A stretch of 64,000 bases of DNA, from assembly GCF_030253575.1 (NCBI RefSeq), contig NC_080569.1:330001-394000 (forward strand). Reading direction: 5' to 3'. Below the pieces are notes generated by a model, which saw only the letters and a program-made list of their open reading frames with translations, had not been told where the DNA came from and made no database searches. This stretch comes from Rhododendron vialii (taxonomy: Eukaryota > Streptophyta > Magnoliopsida > Ericales > Ericaceae). Below, in pieces: positions 60,901 through 64,000 of the stretch. Position 1 is the first letter of the stretch. The number at the start of each line of letters is the position of its first letter. The translations under genes and the position numbers were made by a program.

Positions 60901-62703
60901 GCAAACCTCCACGAAGCCAAGAACTCACTTAGTTTTGGATTTTCTCGCTCGGGTATGCGAAACTCATCCACAAGTCCCTGCAACAGTATGAACGTCAGGA
61001 TAACATTAGAAAAAAAAAGTCTATAGCGGTTTGAGGTGCTCATAGGGCCTGTTTGGTTTATGCATAGGAATAAGGTTTTGGAGTACAGATCCCTTTTGAA
61101 CCGCATTTCGGGCATTTGGAGGCAACAAATGGTGGAAGGGATTACTCTCTGTCAGATGACCAATCTATTTGTGGTACTGGCAATCCCGCACTCTAGTGCA
61201 ATTGCTTATCCAATGAGATTATATAATCGCTCACTATTAGTCCGACCGATCAATCGGGTTTTAGATGAATATAGCTTACATAACAAGACAACAAAAACGA
61301 ATATTGAGCGGACAAAGCCTAACCATGCTTTTTTTGACATCCATAGGAGTAAAATTAAGATTGGAAAAGAGAATTCATAAAACAGTTGATCTTACTGTGA
61401 TTGCTTGCTGCATGAAGAGCATGGCAATAAGCAAACCAAATAGTTCTCCTGCCAGACGAGTAAATCTGTTGATAATGGAACAAGCTCCTAAAATAGACAG
61501 TAAGACCAGCAATATTGCGGTCCACACGCACACCCTGAAAGATTCAAACAGTCAAGCCTCATTTACTAGCAATGACTGTGATAAACTCCGAAGAACAAAA
61601 ATTCTAGCACTAAACTACAATATATGAAAAAACCATACAACAAAATACCAGTACTACACTTATCAAAAAAACAATAAAACAAAAATACTAGTACTACTAG
61701 CCCATTTCAGACGAAAGAAAGCTATAACTCACCATCCGGCCCATGCAAGAAACAGGTTGCGACCCAACTCTGGTCTCTCTTTCGCGAAGTTAAACATGAA
61801 TGTGTACATAATTACCGTGGGCTCTGCAACTCCCAAAATCAGTAAAGGTTGCCCTCCAATGATTGAATGTATAATCCCACAAATTGCAGTGGATGCTAAG
61901 GTTTGAACCGCAGTCAAAACTCCTTCTGCAAATCGAAGGAGGAACTTATGTCATTTTACTGTTGAAAGCAAAGCCTCCCTACATACTCTCCCAATTTGTT
62001 TGTCCATTTTAGACTTTTCAAATGTCCCAGAATATTATCTATTTGACTGTCAGATGAACCAAAATTACCTTTTCACCCTTTTTTTTCAAAAAGGTTGAAT
62101 AGTAAATGTGAAAAGTTGTATTTTTAAGGTGTAATCACAGTGTTTCCAAAAAGAGTTGAATTTTTAAAATTGAACAAATAAATTGGGAAGGAGGCAGTAT
62201 CATTGTTGAATATTTCCTTATTTATGGAAAATGGAAGTGCTAAGTTGCAATACTATGGACTGAGACACATCTTTTGGAACCTTCAAGATCCATTCAAATT
62301 GTATAAAAAATCTCAATGGCACGAATAGAATCAGACTTCTGCACAGTGTAATAATCATACCAGTACTTCTATCCAGTTGTTCCCCAAATGAAATAACTGG
62401 GATTGCAGAGGCAAAGAATATATAAGTTGTAGGAGCCAAAATCCTGTAAAATTTCGTTAACATGCGTAAAAATACTCCATTAGAAATTTCCCAAAAAGAG
62501 GAACAAGGATTAAAAAAGAGGAAAAGCTTATGCAGTGAATTCAGGAGGTTTTTTTTAAGTAACGCGAGCTATATATGTATACATGTGGTGAGTATATACC
62601 TGAAGCCTGCTCTGAAGCCGCCAGTCCAATCTTGTTTGTAGCACAACAACCTTCCGTTAAGATCATTCTTGATCCCACGAAAAGGCACAAAAGTCTCTTC
62701 CAT
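57987..62703 (-). CDS. BOR-type borate exporter (SLC4-like HCO3-/borate transporter), BOR1-like, 12 exons, 720 aa
   Basis: Plasma-membrane exporter that loads boron into the xylem in Arabidopsis (BOR1). Exons, minus strand: 62703-62600, 62443-62361, 61925-61733, 61534-61396, 60977-60812, 60459-60293, 60174-60001, 59901-59806, 59649-59512, 59231-58912, 58822-58555, 58301-57987. Phases join to 720 residues; AtBOR1 has 704. Landmarks: [47 protein letters not shown]-like [27 protein letters not shown] and [19 protein letters not shown]. Tyr398 and Tyr405 in [10 protein letters not shown] fall at the same numbers as the YxxPhi trafficking signals of AtBOR1. The tail has a Ser/Pro-rich [10 protein letters not shown]...[10 protein letters not shown] segment. 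Intron 6 uses a GC donor. Introns 2 and 5 carry MITEs. No frame break. Confidence 0.95.
60529..60718. mobile_element. hAT-type MITE in intron 5 of the boron transporter
   Basis: Inverted ends CAATGTTCTAAAA and TTTTAGAACACTG, with a perfect 8-bp duplication CTTGTAAG at 60521-60528 and 60719-60726, the hAT hallmark. The interior repeats TAGTCGG and CGATTAATCG. Confidence 0.92.
61986..62197. mobile_element. Degenerate Stowaway-type MITE in intron 2 of the boron transporter
   Basis: Ends CTCTCCCAATTTGTTTGTCC and AATTGGGAAGGAGGCAG are imperfect inverted repeats, flanked by TA (61984-61985, 62198-62199). Confidence 0.6.
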
Positions 62704-62778
62704 AGTACTACTCTCTCTGTTACCACTGGTGCAGTTGTTTCTTCTTTAATAGGATCTCAGGGAAAAGGGTCAAACCAC

Positions 62779-62876
62779 TTAAAAAAGAGTGAAGAGATAT
62801 ATCATCTTTTTAACGAACCCACTGGGCTTCAACGTCAAATATTGCCATTGCCATTGAAAGAATCCCAAAATTACAT
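62779..62876 (-). promoter_or_regulatory. AUG-stop and two short upstream ORFs in the boron-transporter leader
   Basis: On the minus strand, the first ATG after the likely TATA box is ATGTAA (62876-62871), a start codon directly followed by a stop. Next come a 14-codon uORF (62854-62810, MAMAIFDVEAQWVR) and an 8-codon uORF (62805-62779, MIYLFTLF), then the main ATG at 62703. In Arabidopsis, AUG-stop controls boron-dependent translation and decay of NIP5;1 mRNA, and BOR1 has boron-responsive uORFs. Whether these bases are leader rather than intron is not proven. Confidence 0.6.
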
Positions 62877-62975
62877 GACGTGAGTATTTCTAAAACCTTT
62901 TTGATATACCCAGATGGACAAAATCACAAGTGAATCTAAAAACTCTTTAACGTTTCCAAACAGGAGTAGAGCAGT

Positions 62976-62983
62976 TATATAGC
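62976..62983 (-). promoter_or_regulatory. Candidate TATA box of the boron transporter
   Basis: Minus-strand CTATATAAC about 275 bp upstream of the main ATG. Use would place transcription start near 62945 and put the AUG-stop in the leader. A second TATATAT lies near 63106. Confidence 0.5.
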
Positions 62984-63153
62984 ATTCTGATTCTAAGAAG
63001 CAGACCAAGAAAGGTGCGCCCAATTCAAAGCTCTTTGGCTTGGGGTTTTGAGTGATTTTTGCAAACAATGCGTGCGCAGAAAAGTAAGAGAGGAAAGATC
63101 CAAATATATAGCTGGAAAAGGAGGTGAAAAGGAAAAATGCAGATTTGATGGGC

Positions 63154-63185
<32 letters not shown>

Positions 63186-63519
63186 CAATGCGGGGGTCAA
63201 AAGGAATTGAAAGGGGACTTCACCGTCATTGACTCATTGCTCTCAACTCTCAAGTAGCGCCTACACTTTTTGTAATAGGAAATTTGCAATGTATACAGAG
63301 ATCCATCAAATACTACCACTAACAAGTACTACAACGAAGCCTCTACGAAGAGAGAGAGGGAGAGAGAGAGAGAGAGAGAGACAGAGTTCAGGACAAGCTG
63401 GCTCTGAGGTTTGGCAGTAACTGCTGGTTTAGTTTAATGATTTACACTTAAAGAAAGAAAAACGAAACAAACTTGAGTTGTCTTTGCCCAAATGGCAAAT
63501 GTGACCCAAATGTGATTAA
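62984..63519. other. Distal promoter region of the boron transporter
   Basis: Contains two (GA)n microsatellites (63154-63179 and 63349-63380). No other motif or gene recognised. Confidence 0.5.
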
Positions 63520-63936
63520 GGCTTCGTTTGTTTGGGTGTAAAATGTTTTTCGGTAAAATATTTTATGAATTTTTTGGTGTTTGGTTGTGTAAAAAATTAG
63601 AGAAATATTTTACATGTAAAACATTTTTCATCAATCGGATGAAAATGACTTACCCTTAAATCTTCCGTAAGTTATTTTCCGAAATGAATCCGACGCCTTC
63701 TACTGCAATTCACACTGTTCAGTTTTTTTCGATCGTCAGTCATGACCAACGTTCAATTCCAATATTATCAGATTTCTCCACTGTTTAATAAGCAACCCTC
63801 TCTCTCTACACTATTTTGTTGATTTCTAAAAATATTTTCAAGTGCCAACCAAATATCGAAAAATAAAAGTTTGAAATTTATTTTATGAACAAACATTTTA
63901 CATCGTAAAACATTTTACATCGAAAGAAACGGAGCC
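63520..63936. mobile_element. Tourist/Harbinger-type MITE (family D)
   Basis: Inverted ends GGCTTCGTTTGTTTGG and GAAACGGAGCC, with subterminal TAAAATGTTTT / AAAACATTTTAC and perfect TAA duplications (63517-63519, 63937-63939). Confidence 0.85.
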
Positions 63937-64000
63937 TAAGTACTTATAAAATTACTTCCATCTCTGTGGAGTATAGATAATTTAGAGGGATAAACAAACA

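Overview
This is nuclear DNA from a flowering plant, almost certainly a woody eudicot. The genes are intron-rich with GT-AG borders and AT-rich introns. The spaces between them are full of small MITEs (Stowaway, Tourist/Harbinger, hAT), fold-back elements, LINE and SINE insertions, LTR-retrotransposon fossils and long microsatellites. Every protein I recognise has its closest relatives in eudicots. I cannot name the species from sequence alone.

Layout, left to right. A DPP6/TolB-type beta-propeller gene runs off the left edge (1-765, minus). A tRNA-derived SINE with target-site duplications follows (1189-1578). Next are a nine-exon TRM13 tRNA 2'-O-methyltransferase (2708-7453, minus), an eight-exon multi-pass membrane protein of the rolling-stone-like plant family (9105-11341, minus), and an NAD-dependent short-chain dehydrogenase with a 14-nt first coding exon (16176-17232, minus). 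The stretch 18.5-24.1 kb is a repeat graveyard of LTR fragments, nested MITEs and a 124-bp near-perfect palindrome. Then come a seven-exon plastid-type SRPBCC/COQ10-like lipid-binding protein (24131-27815, plus), a PP2C phosphatase (28914-32032, minus) and a twelve-exon GSK3/shaggy-like kinase (37201-40204, plus). The stretch 40.2-50 kb holds a polygalacturonase exon remnant abutting an LTR-like fossil, a fresh 368-bp tandem duplication and more MITEs. Two single-exon NIMIN-type (NPR1-interacting) genes lie 5.4 kb apart (50290-50679 and 56043-56363, both plus). The window ends with a twelve-exon BOR-type boron transporter (57987-62703, minus).

The genes are independent single units, with no operon and no biosynthetic cluster. 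Several concern signalling or stress: NIMIN (salicylic acid/NPR1), PP2C (ABA/salt) and GSK3 (brassinosteroid/stress). The most interesting regulatory signals are three. A minimal AUG-stop (ATGTAA) plus two further small upstream ORFs lie in the inferred leader of the boron transporter. A twin-TGACG as-1-like element sits 28 bp beyond a fold-back element and about 290 bp upstream of the first NIMIN gene. A GC-AG intron lies in the transporter. I found no tRNA or rRNA gene, no CRISPR array, and no clearly new multi-gene system.

Exon borders were worked out by hand from reading-frame continuity, splice consensus and remembered family sequences. No alignment or RNA evidence was available.
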